Source: Platycnemis pennipes
Lineage: Eukaryota; Arthropoda; Insecta; Odonata; Platycnemididae
Direction of reading: 5' to 3'
Assembly (NCBI GenBank): GCA_933228895.1
Contig: OW121856.1
Location: 102,771,027-102,835,026, forward strand
Length of the DNA stretch: 64,000 nucleotides
Part shown: positions 44,645-56,360 of the stretch, one piece after another
Numbering within the stretch: the first letter of the stretch is position 1
Layout: every line of letters starts with the position of its first letter
Notes under the pieces: generated by a model
Told to the model about the DNA's origin: nothing
Database searches by the model: none
What the model saw: only the letters and a program-made list of their open reading frames with translations
Position numbers and translations under genes: made by a program

Positions 44645-44838
44645 AAGAGGGAAAAGTGAACGGGAAGAATGAAAAAGGAAGGCCTCGTATGAGATATATG
44701 GAGCAAGTTGTAAAGGATGTAAAAGAGAAAAATTACGTTGACATGAAGAACCTCTTTAGATAGAAAATGGGCGATAGAACAATCGAGTGGAGGGCTGCGT
44801 TAAACTAATCCTATGATTGGTGGCCGATGATGATTATG
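44645..44838 (+). mobile_element. RTE-like LINE, 3' end, copy 3
   Basis: Plus-strand translation EGKVNGKNEKGRPRMRYMEQ, then VVKDVKEKNYVDMKNL, a stop, and IEWRAALN match the C-terminus encoded at 54140-54340. It ends in GATGATGATTATG. Only the last 190 bp are kept, and a subfamily A LINE fragment follows immediately. Confidence 0.8.
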
Positions 44839-44839
44839 G

Positions 44840-45105
44840 TTTCAAAATGGCATTTTTCCCCCGTACTATAAGAGAACAGAATAGGCAGCATAGCAGAGTG
44901 ATAGGTAGCTGAAATCTTTTAGAGTGGTCTCTAGTGCATGATGCATGTATTAACCCCTTAAATAATATAGATACTAATAATCAAGTTGCATGAGACCCTA
45001 TAGTTGCTTGTTTGCATGTTAGTAGTGCATGCTTGGTGATCTTCACCCCCTGCCACACACCCTCGCGGTGGCTTGCAGGGTATCGTGTAGATGTAGATGT
45101 AGATG
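44840..45105 (+). mobile_element. CR1/L2-like LINE, subfamily A, 3' UTR fragment
   Basis: Starts at FKMAFFPRTIREQNRQ codons and contains the full subfamily A 3' UTR (GATGCATGTATTAACCCCTT, CACACCCTCGCGGTGGC) with four GATGTA tail repeats at 45083-45105. Truncation is extreme (265 bp). Confidence 0.85.
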
Positions 45106-45861
45106 TAAATGATGGAATTAAAAGTTTCTACTTCTACCGGCATTGACAGATATGAGGATTTAAACTAGTGGGACCTTGTCGAAATAGATTTCATGAAGTA
45201 AACAGTTAAATGTTTTGCAATTAAATATTCAGCTATCATGGCACGCTATATGCACAACGTTTGATTTTGAAACCGCAAGTGTTCAATCCAATGGTTGCTA
45301 CGATTGGTGAAGGTAGAGTTCTCCTGAAAGAGAACCTTACCTCACCTTAGGCGTTGAGAATTCTTCGGGTGTTCTTCAGGGAAACGTGATAGGCCCAACC
45401 AAAGGTAAACCCAGCTGCGTGTGAAATCCCCACGTTAAGGAATGGGGGCTGTTCTGTTTACCTGTGTCATGTGTGGTTTCCCCATGGATGTGGATACCCA
45501 GATGAACAAGCAGTTCCGGCTCACCTGTGTGTCGATTCTGGTTCTTTTTAACGATTGCTACTAACCTATAGCTACGATATAGAGAGTGTCGCTAAAAATT
45601 CCAAGCCGGTTCCATTTTCGCTAGCTTATCAAAAGATCAGCTGTAGTAAAGAGGACGTGAAGGGTGTAATTTCCGCTGGGAATTGCAGATTAATGTTTAT
45701 ACCTGAAATAAATATCACTCCCTTTCTCCTCACTAATAACTCGAGAGTTGCTTCTGGTTTTAACTTTTCGTATTGAAATTAGTTTCACCTTAATATTGCG
45801 TGATACGTATGTTGAGAGTATATTAATTCCTATTTCTGCATTGAAGCTTTTGCGGCTCATG
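45106..45861. other. No gene seen
   Basis: Moderately GC-rich DNA at 45330-45540, otherwise AT-rich; no recognisable exon or repeat. Confidence 0.45.
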
Positions 45862-46081
45862 ATGATAAATAATTGGACATACGGGTGTATGCCGCGTCGT
45901 ATATCGGATTTTGCCCCGACGTTTCGTGACCGACTCCTGGTTACTTTTTCAAGGGAATGAATTCCCTTGAAAAAGTGACCCAGGATTCCCTTGAAAAAGT
46001 GACCAGCAGTCGGTCACGAAATGTCGGGGCAAAATCCGATATACGAATCGGCATACACCCGTATGTCCAATTATTTATCAT
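45862..46081. repeat. 220-bp palindrome with hammerhead-like cores
   Basis: Left arm 45862-45955 and right arm about 45960-46081 are inverted copies (ATGATAAATAATTGGACATA against its complement at the far right). Near the centre, CCCTTGAAAAAGTGACC is duplicated in the right arm. The right arm reads GTGACC-AGCAGTC-GGTCAC then GAAA, a 6-bp stem capped by a loop and followed by GAAAT. The left arm on the minus strand has the same with GAAAC. The head-to-head arrangement resembles two Penelope-type pseudo-LTR ends. Confidence 0.7.
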
Positions 46082-47378
46082 ATTAATTCCTGGTTTTTGA
46101 AGTATCCTCTGGTAATGAAAAGTATTTTTCTTAGCTTTACAAATGAAAATTACATTGTAGGTTACTATATCTCCAGAAAGCCATAAGTAGCAAATTATTA
46201 TGCAAAAATATCACTTATATCCATATCTTTATTGACCAAGAGGGTGGTGTTTTACTTTTTCCTCAGCTTATTTCCCGGCTCTACGTCCCTCTGCATATCT
46301 AACGTCTTCTAACAACTTTTATGCCGTCTTACATTCTGATACTTTTCCTTCCTCAACACGCTGGTCTAGAGCATCTAGAGCTATCCCCTTTTACTTAATA
46401 TCCCGTTTCGTTAAAATACGTACTCTTGTTTTCTTCTGACTTCATAGCATTCTTCCTGTTGGATTCATTTCTTTTACATCAGTTTTGAGACCATGCTTGT
46501 GTCATTTTTCCTCTTTACCCTGCTTACGTTTTCATTTTTTAACCATAGTAATGCATGGAATGGCTTACATTCGCGCCTACCAGGCTCGCCATTCGTGAAG
46601 ACAAGTTTCTGAACTATACAAAATTCCACATCAAGGGCTTAACTTTGCTTTTCTTAAGATATTTTCACAAAAGCTTTGTTTCGCTCTTGAAATCTTCTTG
46701 CACTTTTAAATGTAACTCATTGAATCCCCTTTTTATTTTTTCGTATATACTTTTAAAGGTAACACCGTTCTTCTCAAGTGCTGTCAACTGGGCCTCATTC
46801 GATACGAAAATAGGAAATATATAAATCCCTGGGGTTAAAGTACTTCATATAGAATTAAAGGTTTCGAAGAAGTTGAGTTAAATTTGAGTCGGGGATAAAA
46901 AACAACCTTTTTAGCTACTTCAACCCCCTCCCTAGTCCCTAACTCCCTAAGTCCCTCTTAAAATCTTCCCTACTTCAACCAACTTTAGTTTATTAACAAA
47001 AGATGACAAATGTCTCTCAGGACATCTTTATTATCTCTTCAAAAGCCTATCTCTCCGTCTTCTGTCCAAAACGCCTCTTTCTTCCTCTTCCGTTCTCTCT
47101 CTTAATGTTTTAATTCAGAATACCGCTGCAAAATGCTACCAACTTTTACTGTCTCCTCCTGTAACTCCATTTCCTCATTCCTCATGCATTACTTTTAATT
47201 ATTTACGCCCAAAATAACACCAGAATGAAATTGGAGAATAATAAATACTTTAAAATATTAAGTCTCTATTTTCATCTTTTTTTTCACCAGTGCTACTGCT
47301 TCCCACTGCTACTGATGCACTAGAAACACCTTCGTTGCGGCTCGCAGCATAGAATTAGCGCGGCGTAGAAACGTAAAG
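46082..47378. other. No gene seen
   Basis: AT- and CT-rich. The complement of 46260-46440 gives K/E-rich broken frames that might be old LINE sequence, but no motif is firm. Confidence 0.45.
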
Positions 47379-47570
47379 GCCGTTGTAACCGGTAAAATTT
47401 CTTGTACAAGAACTTGAACAATGCGCAAATTGTGTCGTGTACAAGGTGTTCGTACAATTTATTGTACAAGAAATTAGATCATGCTCTATATTATTGGATG
47501 AAACCGTCAAAGATCCACTCCGTAGATTCTGCGCATGGCATGTGACGGTAGTGATGCGTTCGTTTAGTAT

Positions 47571-48070
47571 TCTACATCTACATAATACCCTGCAAGCCAC
47601 TATAAAAGTGTGTGGCAGGGGGTGAATTCTCACCAAACATGCACTACATATAATGCTTAAAAAAGGATCAGTATTTATATACTGTTCTAAATTTAACTAT
47701 TTAAAAAGAGATAAAAATAGCAAAGCAAACATGCATAAACATGCTATTAGTTGGGTTAGCTTCAAGTCCTTATACCAACATGCAGCTACCAATGTTATCC
47801 ATTGCTACACTCGTATTGGATATATTTACCGTTATTCATATCCCTAATTATACGAGGAAAAAAGGACATTTTGAATCTGTCAGTTCGGCAATCAATTTCT
47901 CTAATTTTGTGATTATGGTCCAGTCTACCATAGTAAGTTGGGGTCCGCAAAATATTTTTAACATCATCACTGAAAATACTGTCTTGGAATTTATTTAAGA
48001 GATTAAGTCTAAATTTCAACCTGCGTTCTGACAATGATTCCCACTTTGATTCATTTAATAGACTGGTTAC
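47571..48070 (-). mobile_element. CR1/L2-like LINE, subfamily B, nested copy
   Basis: Minus-strand ORF: ESKWESLSERRLKFRLNLLN, FSDDVKNILRTPTYYGRLD and REIDCRTDRFKMSFFPRIIR, then the stop. It ends in CACACTTTTATAGTGGCTTG and a TAGATGTAGA tail. The C-terminal frame is open, so the copy is relatively young. It lies inside the 47379-48686 TIR element and postdates it. Confidence 0.85.
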
Positions 48071-48173
48071 TCACTGGTTAATAGACTCATAAGGTATTCG
48101 TAAGGTTGCTGTTATTGGTGCCACGATTATTCCTATAAGCGTGGCAAAACTTCCATTTTTGTTGTACACATCG

Positions 48174-48233
48174 TGATATTCTTTGTTGCTTCCATATTAT
48201 GATATTCTTCTTTGCTTCCTTATTTTGATATTC
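48174..48233 (+). repeat. 26-bp tandem repeat, 2.3 units
   Basis: TGATATTC starts units at 48174, 48200 and 48226, each followed by TTTGTTGCTTCC-like sequence. Confidence 0.75.
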
Positions 48234-48942
48234 ATCGGTCACGTTGGAAGTGTTCTATTTCTCAAAAGATAAGTTGGACACATTGACAAACACTAAATTA
48301 AGATGACGTTATTGAACCAAAAATAAATATATGCAACAAGCAAAAGCATGATGTTTGGATGATAAATGATGGGTTTCATGAGCCGATGAAGGAGTGCAAG
48401 TAACCAATCGTATAATTTCATTTTATTAATGCTAGGATTAATGGTAGCAAATCATTGTAACCCAGTAACTATGGCAGTATTTTCAAAATAATATCGTCAT
48501 CGGATATCGCAATTCAGCTGTTCGACGGAAAACGATATCTGCGCATGTTATTGGCGCACAAATTGCATGAAAATCTTTGATCGTGTATGACCGTGAAACA
48601 ACTTCTTGTACAATTTCTTGGTCAAATCTTGCCGTTAAATTGATGGTACAAGATCTTGTACAAGGAATTGTACCGTTTACAACGGCATTACCAAATGTCT
48701 CTATCGCAAATTCTCTCATTCTACCATTTTTGCGTTAACATTCTGCAACTAAAAATAAGGGTGAAATTCCCATTTTCCTCCTAGTTGCAACTCAAACAAT
48801 ACGAGTGTGACGGAATTTCATAAAGCGTCGTTCGAAGTTCGAGGTGCATTTGTTCTTTTGCAGTTTCGCTCGAGCTCCGTTGGGCACGGTGACTCGGATG
48901 TGATGAGAGCGTCCAAGTGAAAGAGCTTTTAAGGTAAGGCTC

Positions 48943-49165
48943 GCATCCGGGAAATATACGGCCGACCCTGGAGAAAGATAGGATTTATTAAAAGGGTACT
49001 CGGGAAATGTGACGAGAAGGCAAAAGAGCGATGTTACTTTCCACTAGTCAGGCCCCACCTTGAATATGCAAGCAGTGTATGGGATCCGAATGAATTAGAT
49101 TTGATCAGAGAGCTAGACAGTGTGTAGCTTGGAGCAGCTATGTTCGTTAAAAGGTGTTACGATAT
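48943..49165 (+). mobile_element. CR1/L2-like LINE, subfamily A, 5' part of a split copy
   Basis: Contains REIYGRPWRKIGFIKRVLGK-type codons, CYFPLVRPHLEYASSVWDPN and FVKRCYD, then breaks off at 49165. The same copy resumes at about 49722. Confidence 0.75.
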
Positions 49166-49721
49166 GCTTACATACGTCCGTTTCCTCTCGCTCGCTTCAC
49201 TCCTCTTTCTGTAGGAAACACCGAATTAAATGTAAGCGCACATAAAATAAACAACTAAATAAATTCTAAATATCTAGAACTGATTAGCCTTGTATTGCCA
49301 TAAGCTCCATGACAGGACAAGATTCGTATCGATATGACCACGCAGTACTGAGAAAAAGTTGTTTCACAAAATTTACAAGAACAATTTTATTTCAACTTTG
49401 ATTATCTTAAGACTTTGTACATACCTTAACAATAGGTTTCTTTGTGTTGTAATAAAGTTTGGTTACGATCCAATGAATACTTTAAAAGTTATGAATTTTT
49501 AAAGTGAGCATTCCGTTTAAAACGGTGAAAAAACCGGCACTTTTTTTGTTTCGCAGACAATAAAATTTTAACAAGTTAAAATAAAAATTTTCACTTTCCA
49601 CAGTTAAACGCAAAATTAAATTTTCTAATTTTTTATATAACTTGTTTTCATGTGGGACTACGCGTACAACTGTCATTGACTTGTAAACTCGAGTGTCATA
49701 ACTTTTTTCCACGACAGTAGT
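49166..49721. other. 556-bp insertion splitting a LINE copy
   Basis: Interrupts the LINE between the RCYD and VSELMGEL codons. The left part has a small inverted pair (GCTTACAT ... ATGTAAGC, 49170-49236) enclosing GTTTCC ... GGAAAC. The insertion as a whole has no inverted ends, and no target duplication was seen. A 76-codon ORF inside is unrecognised. Confidence 0.55.
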
Positions 49722-50191
49722 ATTGTATCAGAATTAATGGGAGAATTAGGTTGGGAATCATTACCAGATCGTAAGTTAATGTACAGGTTAAACCTATTAT
49801 ATAAATGTAAAACAGATATCTGCACTGAAGATGTTAGATATACATTAAAACACCAGCGTAGTATGCTAGATTCGACCAGATAAATAAGATTAGAGAGATA
49901 GATTGTCGTACCGATAGATTCAAAATGTCAATTTAACCCCGTACTATAAGAGAATAAGTAGTTAGGCGAAATATTGTTAGAGCAGGCTGTAGCGCATGAT
50001 ACATGAATTGACAATCAGTCCCTTTATTACTATGTAGATATTAACCTTGTAGCTGCACGTGACCCTATTATGTAACATGTTTCCATGTAGTACCCTAGTT
50101 GCATGTTAATAGTTCATGCTTTGTGACCTTCACACTCTGCCACTCACCCTCGCGGTGGCTTGCAGGGTATTAAGTGGATGTGGATGTAGAT
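49722..50191 (+). mobile_element. CR1/L2-like LINE, subfamily A, 3' part of the split copy
   Basis: Resumes with SELMGELGWESLPDRKLMYRL, continues through REIDCRTDRFKM and the subfamily A 3' UTR, ending CACCCTCGCGGTGGCTTGCA with a GTGGATGTGGATGTAGATG tail. Confidence 0.8.
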
Positions 50192-53035
50192 GAACTTTAA
50201 AATTTGTTTATTTAAAACAAACATCTCTCAAATAATTGTTTTGTTATTGAGGAAAAGTTTTTGGCTCTTTCGATTCAAAAGTTTGCCGACCCCCTGCTTA
50301 AATGAAAGCCTTAATTAAGGGAACTACGAAGAGCACCTCGCCATTTCATTCGAACCCATCAGAGTGTAACTTTTACCTGCATCTACGCCCTCCTCGGAAT
50401 TCAACACCGCGCAGGAGAGCGTGCACGGGGCAGGAACGAACGCTCCTGGAAAATAAAATTTACTCAGACAATGCAATAATATGTAAGACCAGGAGAAAAA
50501 ATAGGAGCATAGGGAGGAAAAGCGCAGTGGGAGGGAGGAATATCCTCGCGAGTCATCGAGAAGTCGTTCGAATTCCCTTTTCTAGCGAATCCCTGGAGGT
50601 ACCCTTATTCCGACCTACCAGTTCCTATCAACCTCCCGTTCAACTCCACCCTCCCCCCACCCGCGCTCGCCGCTTTTCTTCTGTTTTCGCGCAAACAAAG
50701 CTGCCGCGGCCCTTTCATCCCCGAACCCTCCTTCCGTTTTAATTTACTCTCGTAAAAGAAGCACTCGTTCGGCATGAACCCTCCAGAAACTAACTCCTCC
50801 ACTCCCCCTGACGGGGATTCCTCCCCGCGTTGGACCTTTTAAAAGCTTCCTAACCCGTCTTACCTTGCTTGAACCGCCCCACCCCCCTTCATCCCTTCAG
50901 CGCCGGAAAAATCCAGTGCTCCTCCATCTCTCCAAACAACCCCTCCCCCTAACCGTTCTCCCTCTCCTTCCCTCCGCCCTCCTCCAACCTATCTTAATTG
51001 CCATCTCCTTAAAACCGCTTCCTTTTCCCCTCTCCCCACTCCTCCCAACAGTCCTTCCCAAAATTTCCTTCCCCTTTTGTTTCCTCCTCCCAAATTTCCA
51101 TTTCCTTAAGTCGGCTCTTTCCCTTTCTGTCGCCACTTCTCTCTCTCTCTTCCTTTGATAACATTTTTTTAATGCGTCGATTCTTTTTATTTTGATTTCT
51201 CCCCCCCAACCCCCCTCCAGTGGGCGAAGGAGAACCGAAATTGAGTAAAGAGTGGATTCCCTCGTCTCCCCAGGCGTTGGTTCCGTGCAATCGCCTCGTC
51301 TGAAAGGTTCGCTTCAATGTTTAATACCAAGAGATGGCATTGTTACTCTCAATGTAAGCACCAGAAGATGGAGTTGCCACTTGAAATTTAAGTTCCACCG
51401 CACGAAAATTAATTGGTAGCGAAAATGTGTGAAATTTCGTCGATTTGTTTTTCATACGAGGACTAAAACGCGTTTACTTATAATTGGGGTGGAGTCAGAT
51501 GATTACATGTACTTACTGAAAAGTGATTTATCTGCGTAGCTTCGAGAAAAACATATGACAATTATCAAGGGTAGGATAATCATTTCACCCCCACTTGTAC
51601 AATATTCTTCCCTTCTAAAAATCTCTTCGGCATTCGTTAACCTCTCAAAACGTCCTCCACACACATTTAGCTGAGGAAAGGCCAATGGTCGGAGGGATGA
51701 GGATACAAAAATGATATATATGCTAAACAATGACATGCAAGTTCAAAAGCTCAATATTTTTACCGACGGTTGTTGTCAGTTGTTAATAAATATTTAATTT
51801 TAAACGTTGGAAAAAGTTTTACGAATTTTACAATAAATTTCTTGAACAGTTTTTCATAAAAAAACCAAGGGAGGGCAGTAGATTGAATTGGGGATTAATT
51901 ATCTCTTAAATAACGGTAATAAAATGCTCTGAAAGGTCTAAGAACAAAAAACAGCAAGAAATTAATCTGAGAATTAGTATCATTAAGAAGGTAGCGTTGT
52001 GCTTTTAGGAAATACCACGGGGAAGATTACTATTACACGAAGAATATCCTAGGCATAATATACGGTTTTTTAATATCATATAAACGTTATATTAAACTAA
52101 ACAACACTAAGTAAACTTGTTGGCTTCAATATGAACGTTCAGGCTTTAATTCATAATTTTACTAGAAATTTTATCTTTCATTATATACAGAATATTCCAA
52201 AACATTTTTATAGATGAGAAGAACTCTGAATTCAGTTAAATTTATAAAAGGCATCTTATACGTTTACCCAAGAGTGAGATCTCATAGTAAACGCTAATAT
52301 TTTTTGTTGGTGTCTTACCTATCAAGTTCACTCCTCATTCTTGAATAAAATGAGTATTACATATTGCTACTGTGTCACAATGTAGGAAATACGCATTTTA
52401 TATCTGAAAATAGTAAATCACCTATGTTTCTCGATTACATGAGAAGGTGACTACAAACTCATGATACTTATTTATGCGCGACATATGAATGAGATTTTGG
52501 AAATTCCAAGGTAAAATTGTGTCTTAGAATGTTTTGAAATGTGTTAGATTCAGTCTAATATTTAGGAAACTTTCAGGGATATGATTTTATTAACAGCAAC
52601 GAACGAATTTGTGTATTCCTAGGGTTATCGTGATAACTCAGCGAGCAAGCCTGTCCCTTTGCTGCCAAGTTTACCAACTTAGGTGTTTTTATTATTGTTC
52701 ACTACGAAATTTGTGACTGTTTTCCTAAGCCATTTCATTTAAGTTTGTGATAGTAAATAATTAAGTCTTAATTTACGGGTACTAGACCCACTTTCAAAGA
52801 ACAAAAACAGTTACAAACGTGTTAGGGATGATAATTAAAGTAATGTGAAATTAGCAAACACAGATGGAAAATAACAATGATATAAAAGCCGTAATTACAC
52901 AAGCACATTATTTATGGGTGAGTGCACAATGTTTCAAGTTAATTTTTTTATGTTTGGTCAATGATAGAAAGAAGTCAATTTCTTGAACTTCGGGAAAGGA
53001 AAAGAAAATTCACTATGTACATTCCACTAGGAATT
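50192..53035. other. No gene seen; pyrimidine-rich block at 50.6-51.25 kb
   Basis: 50600-51250 is almost pure CT on the plus strand, giving proline/serine- or arginine/glutamate-rich ORFs (50302-51317) that are compositional. 51320-53035 is AT-rich with no exon, repeat or RNA gene recognised. Confidence 0.5.
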
Positions 53036-53400
53036 TCCTAATTTTTATCGACTTCGACCATGGCTTCGACAATTTACATGTCATTATCAAGGTCTGTATG
53101 TAAATTGTCGAAACCATGGTCGAAGTTAATTTAACATGTGTGTGGGATGTACAAAGCGAATTTTCTTTTCCAATCTTGTGTTTCCACAAAGTCAAGCCTC
53201 AAACGTTGAGCAGAATTGGTGAGCAGTTTTCAAGACGAGGCCGAACAAAAGAAGTATATAAGATATCTGCTGAGGGCTTTCGCAGCGATATGATTGTAGG
53301 TTTTGAGTTTCTGGGTTTCCCTGCTGCGTTATTCCAATATTCGGAAGATAACGTTTCGTACCCATTGTAGGATACACCATCAGATCTATGATCCGTTGAA
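53036..53400. mobile_element. Penelope-like terminal remnants in a hairpin
   Basis: 53050-53128 is a near-perfect hairpin: CGACCATGGCTTCGACAATT and TACAT at left, mirrored after an 18-bp loop. The minus-strand half reads CTTGATAATGACATG, AAATTGTCGAAGCC, matching the 24341-24370 core (GACA and TGTC pair, then GAA). 53255-53370 has GCTGAGGGCTTTCGCAG and AAGATAACGTTTCG, which also look like a retroelement terminus. No coding remains. Confidence 0.5.
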
Positions 53401-53408
53401 TAACACCG

Positions 53409-53883
53409 ATCTTGAATAACTGCGGCGTGCCGCAGGCGCGCCGCGGACCAATCAGCTGTCCCGGTGAGGGAATTCTCACCTTAACCAGCTTTATGACAGA
53501 AAATCAGTGGGGATTTGACTGTTGCATGTAATGTGACTATGTTCGTGTTGTTTGCGTGAAGTAGAAGCTTATAAACTATGAAAAAATTAAAAATTAAAAC
53601 AATATTTACAAGAGGCGGACATTGTGTCGCGCAAAGAAAACATGTTATTGCGATGTTTCCCTCATTTTGCCTATTTATTTATTTTTATTCTTTTTATATT
53701 CATATATATATTTTTATTTAAGGTGCTCTGTGTCTTTTGACATATTCCTCATTGGATATGTTTTTTGCTATTTTTGAGGAGATTTTTTTTGTTTTTTCCC
53801 CCATTTTTTCCATTATTTTCATTTTTTTGGCACTTTAATTTTTTTCTTTTCTTACAAAACAACTTAAAGACTAGATGAATGTA
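53409..53883 (+). repeat. Dispersed repeat family D, copy 2
   Basis: Same orientation and extent as 33296-33782. GGACCAATCAGCTGTCCCGG and AAAACATGTTATTGCGA are identical, and differences are concentrated in the T-rich half. Confidence 0.85.
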
Positions 53884-54107
53884 TAGTTTCCGAAAGAACA
53901 CAGAAATACCGCGGAAAATGCGCACAGGCGCGGCGGGTGGCGGATAAAATTTTTCCAGTAAGTGAGGGCCGTAACAAGGGCCGTGCATAGAAACAATGCA
54001 ATAACATGGGAAGATAATATTGAAAATCAAGTGAGCGAATTCTCCTGTAAGAAGGCTGCATCTGTAACTGAGTTAATTGTCAAATCATTAGCACGTAAAA
54101 GAAAGTT

Positions 54108-56360
54108 TATAACATCACCATCATCATCAGTCAACAATCCTAGGATCGGTTTGACGCAGCCCTCCACTCGATTCTTCTATCGGCCAACCTCTTCATATTA
54201 ACGTAGCTCCTCTCTTTTACATCCTTCACAACTTGCTCCATATACTTCATACGAGGCCTGACTTTTCCATTCTTCCCGTTCACTTTTCCCTCGACGATTG
54301 TCTTCATCAGGCCATCGTGTCTTAAGATGTGGCCCATTAAGTTGTCCCGTCCTCTTTTTAAGGTTTTTAGTAGACATCTCTTCTCTCCCACTCTTCTTAA
54401 GACTTCTTCGTTTGTCACTCGATCGATCCATTTTATCTTCATCATTCTTCGGTAGCACCACATTTCAAATGCTTCCAGCCTGGACTTCTCTGCTGCTGTT
54501 ATTGTCTATGATTCGCTGCAATATAGTAGAATGCTGCAGGCGTATGTTCTAGTGAAATGTTTCCTCACTTTCACGCTTGTATTTGCAGCTGTTAGCAAAA
54601 TCTTCTTCTGGTAAAATGCCCTTTTCGCTTGGGAAATTCTACTGGCAATTTCTCTTTTGCTTCGTCCATCGCTGGTTACTCGGCATCCCAGGCAGCAGAA
54701 CTCTTCCACCTCTTCGATTTCTTGTTTTCCTGGTTTAACATTGGTCCTGGCTTCCTTTCTACTACTGCATACCAATACCTTAGTTTTCTTCTTATTGACA
54801 TTCAGATGATATCTGGTCATTGTTCTTTCCATATTTTCTAGTGTTTTCTTTAAATCTCCTTCTGTTTCTGCCATGACTGCAATATCATCGACGAATCGTA
54901 GTACCTATGCTGATTTTCTCCCCGTGGATATTCCACCCAGGAGACGTTTCTTTGACTTCTTGGTTTGCTTTCTTGATGTAGACATTGAATAATACGGGAG
55001 ACAGTGCACAGCCTTGTCTCACTCCTTTCTTTATGCTTGCTTCTGTACTGCTGGGTCCTGATTTGATTATTGCTACCAAGCTGTGGATAACTATTCAGTC
55101 ATTATATGATACTCCAATTTCTTTCAGAAACTTTAACATCATGTTCCAATTCACGTTGTCAAATGCCAAATGTCAAATGCCTTCTCCAAATCTACAAATG
55201 CAACAAAAGTCAGTAGATTTTTCCGTATTCTCTTCTCTATAAGTAGCCTAAGGGCCAAAATTGCTTCTATTGTGCCCCTGTTTCTTCTGAACCCGAATTG
55301 GTCCTCATCCAGGAACTCCTCCGCTTTTCGCTCTATTCTTCTATAGATGATTCTGGTCAATATCTTCGAGGCATATGTCGTCAGGTTTATGGCCCTAAAA
55401 TGTCCACAGTTCTCAGCCGTATTCTTTTTGGCAATAGGGATGGTGATGTTCTTCTCAAAGTCCGTGGCTATCTCTCCTGTAGTTTACATGTCGCAGATGG
55501 TTTTTTACAGCTGAGTAAATGTCTTCTCGGCATTTTTAATTAGTTCGTCAGGAAAGTCATCTATTCCTGAAGTCTTATTTATCCTTAGATCCGTTACAGC
55601 TGCGTTAAATTCTGATCTTAAGATTGGGGCTCCCGATTCATCCTTATTGACTTTATTTTCCGATTACTTCCGCTCTAAGATAGCTTTCTCTGTACACCTC
55701 TTCAAAGTATTACTTCCATCTTTTCACGTTATCGTCATGTTCAATTAAGAGCTCTCCATTCTTGTCCCTGATGCTGTTACATCTCGCAGCCCGTTCCTAG
55801 AAGTGATTTCTCACCATCCTGTACGCAACTTCCACATTCCTATTTGCGAGGTTGCTTTGTACATCTTCGCATAGACCCTTTATCCTCATTTCCGTTTCTT
55901 TTCTCGCTTTACGGTTTGTTTCATTCCTGATCCTTTTGTAGCGAAGTTGTCCTTCTTCAGTTTCCATATTTTTATATATCCTCTCTCTTCAATCAATTCT
56001 GACTTATTCTGTAATTAATGGCTTCTTCTTTACAACTCTTCTTTACAACCCAGAGTTTCTTTTGCTGCTTTCTTTAGACCGATTTTGATGTTCTCCCATC
56101 TCTTTTCCACTGATTTCACAGTCAAATCCTCTTCTATTTTGTTTTCCATTGCCTTCTGAAAGGTCTACCGTTGTTGAGGTTCCTTTAGTTTCTCTACTTG
56201 TCATACGTTCTTCATTGATTTCTTCAATTTCTCCTTCAGTGTTTCAAGTGGCATTTCATCATCACTAAGTTTTGGTCACTATCGATATCTGCACCCGGGT
56301 AACTTTTGCAGTTCTTCACCTGGTCAATTTGAAATCTACTTCTGCCCGGAAGTCATTTTT
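54108..56360 (-). pseudogene. RTE-like LINE, endonuclease end to 3' tail, copy 1
   Basis: Read from 56345 downward. YPGADIDSDQNLVMM is the end of the apurinic-type endonuclease (S-D-x-x-L-V motif). A K/E-rich linker with AKETLG and DKNGELLIEHDD follows. The RT then has FRAINLTTYASKILTRIIYR, DEDQFGFRRNRGTIEAILAL and FVAFVDLEKAFD. Further on are KKGVRQGCALSPVLFNVYI, LRFVDDIAVMAET (catalytic F-V-D-D, canonical F-A-D-D) and LGCRVTSDGRSKREI. The C-terminus has WCYRRMMKIKWIDRVTNEEV and LMGHILRHDGLMKTIVEGKV. The 3' end is a GATGATGATGGTGATG tail. Several stops and frameshifts break the frame, and most of the endonuclease is missing. The enzyme would have made cDNA by target-primed reverse transcription. 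RTE-like is my best clade guess. Confidence 0.85.

Larger units (their letters stand above)
47379..48686. mobile_element. TIR element with TTGTACAA subterminal palindromes
   Basis: Left end GCCGTTGTAACCGGTAAAAT and the complement of the right end GCCGTTGTAAACGGTACAAT match. Beyond them both sides carry CTTGTACAAGA(A/T)CTTG. The palindrome TTGTACAA or one-base variants recurs near 47401, 47437, 47460, 48605 and 48655. A subfamily B LINE (47571-48070) is nested inside; without it the element is about 0.8 kb. ORFs at 47355-47636 and 48483-48719 are translations of the ends. Confidence 0.75.

Noticed and set aside
50302..51317. Proline-rich and arginine-rich ORFs over 100 codons
   Set aside because: They come from a pyrimidine-rich tract read in several frames on both strands.
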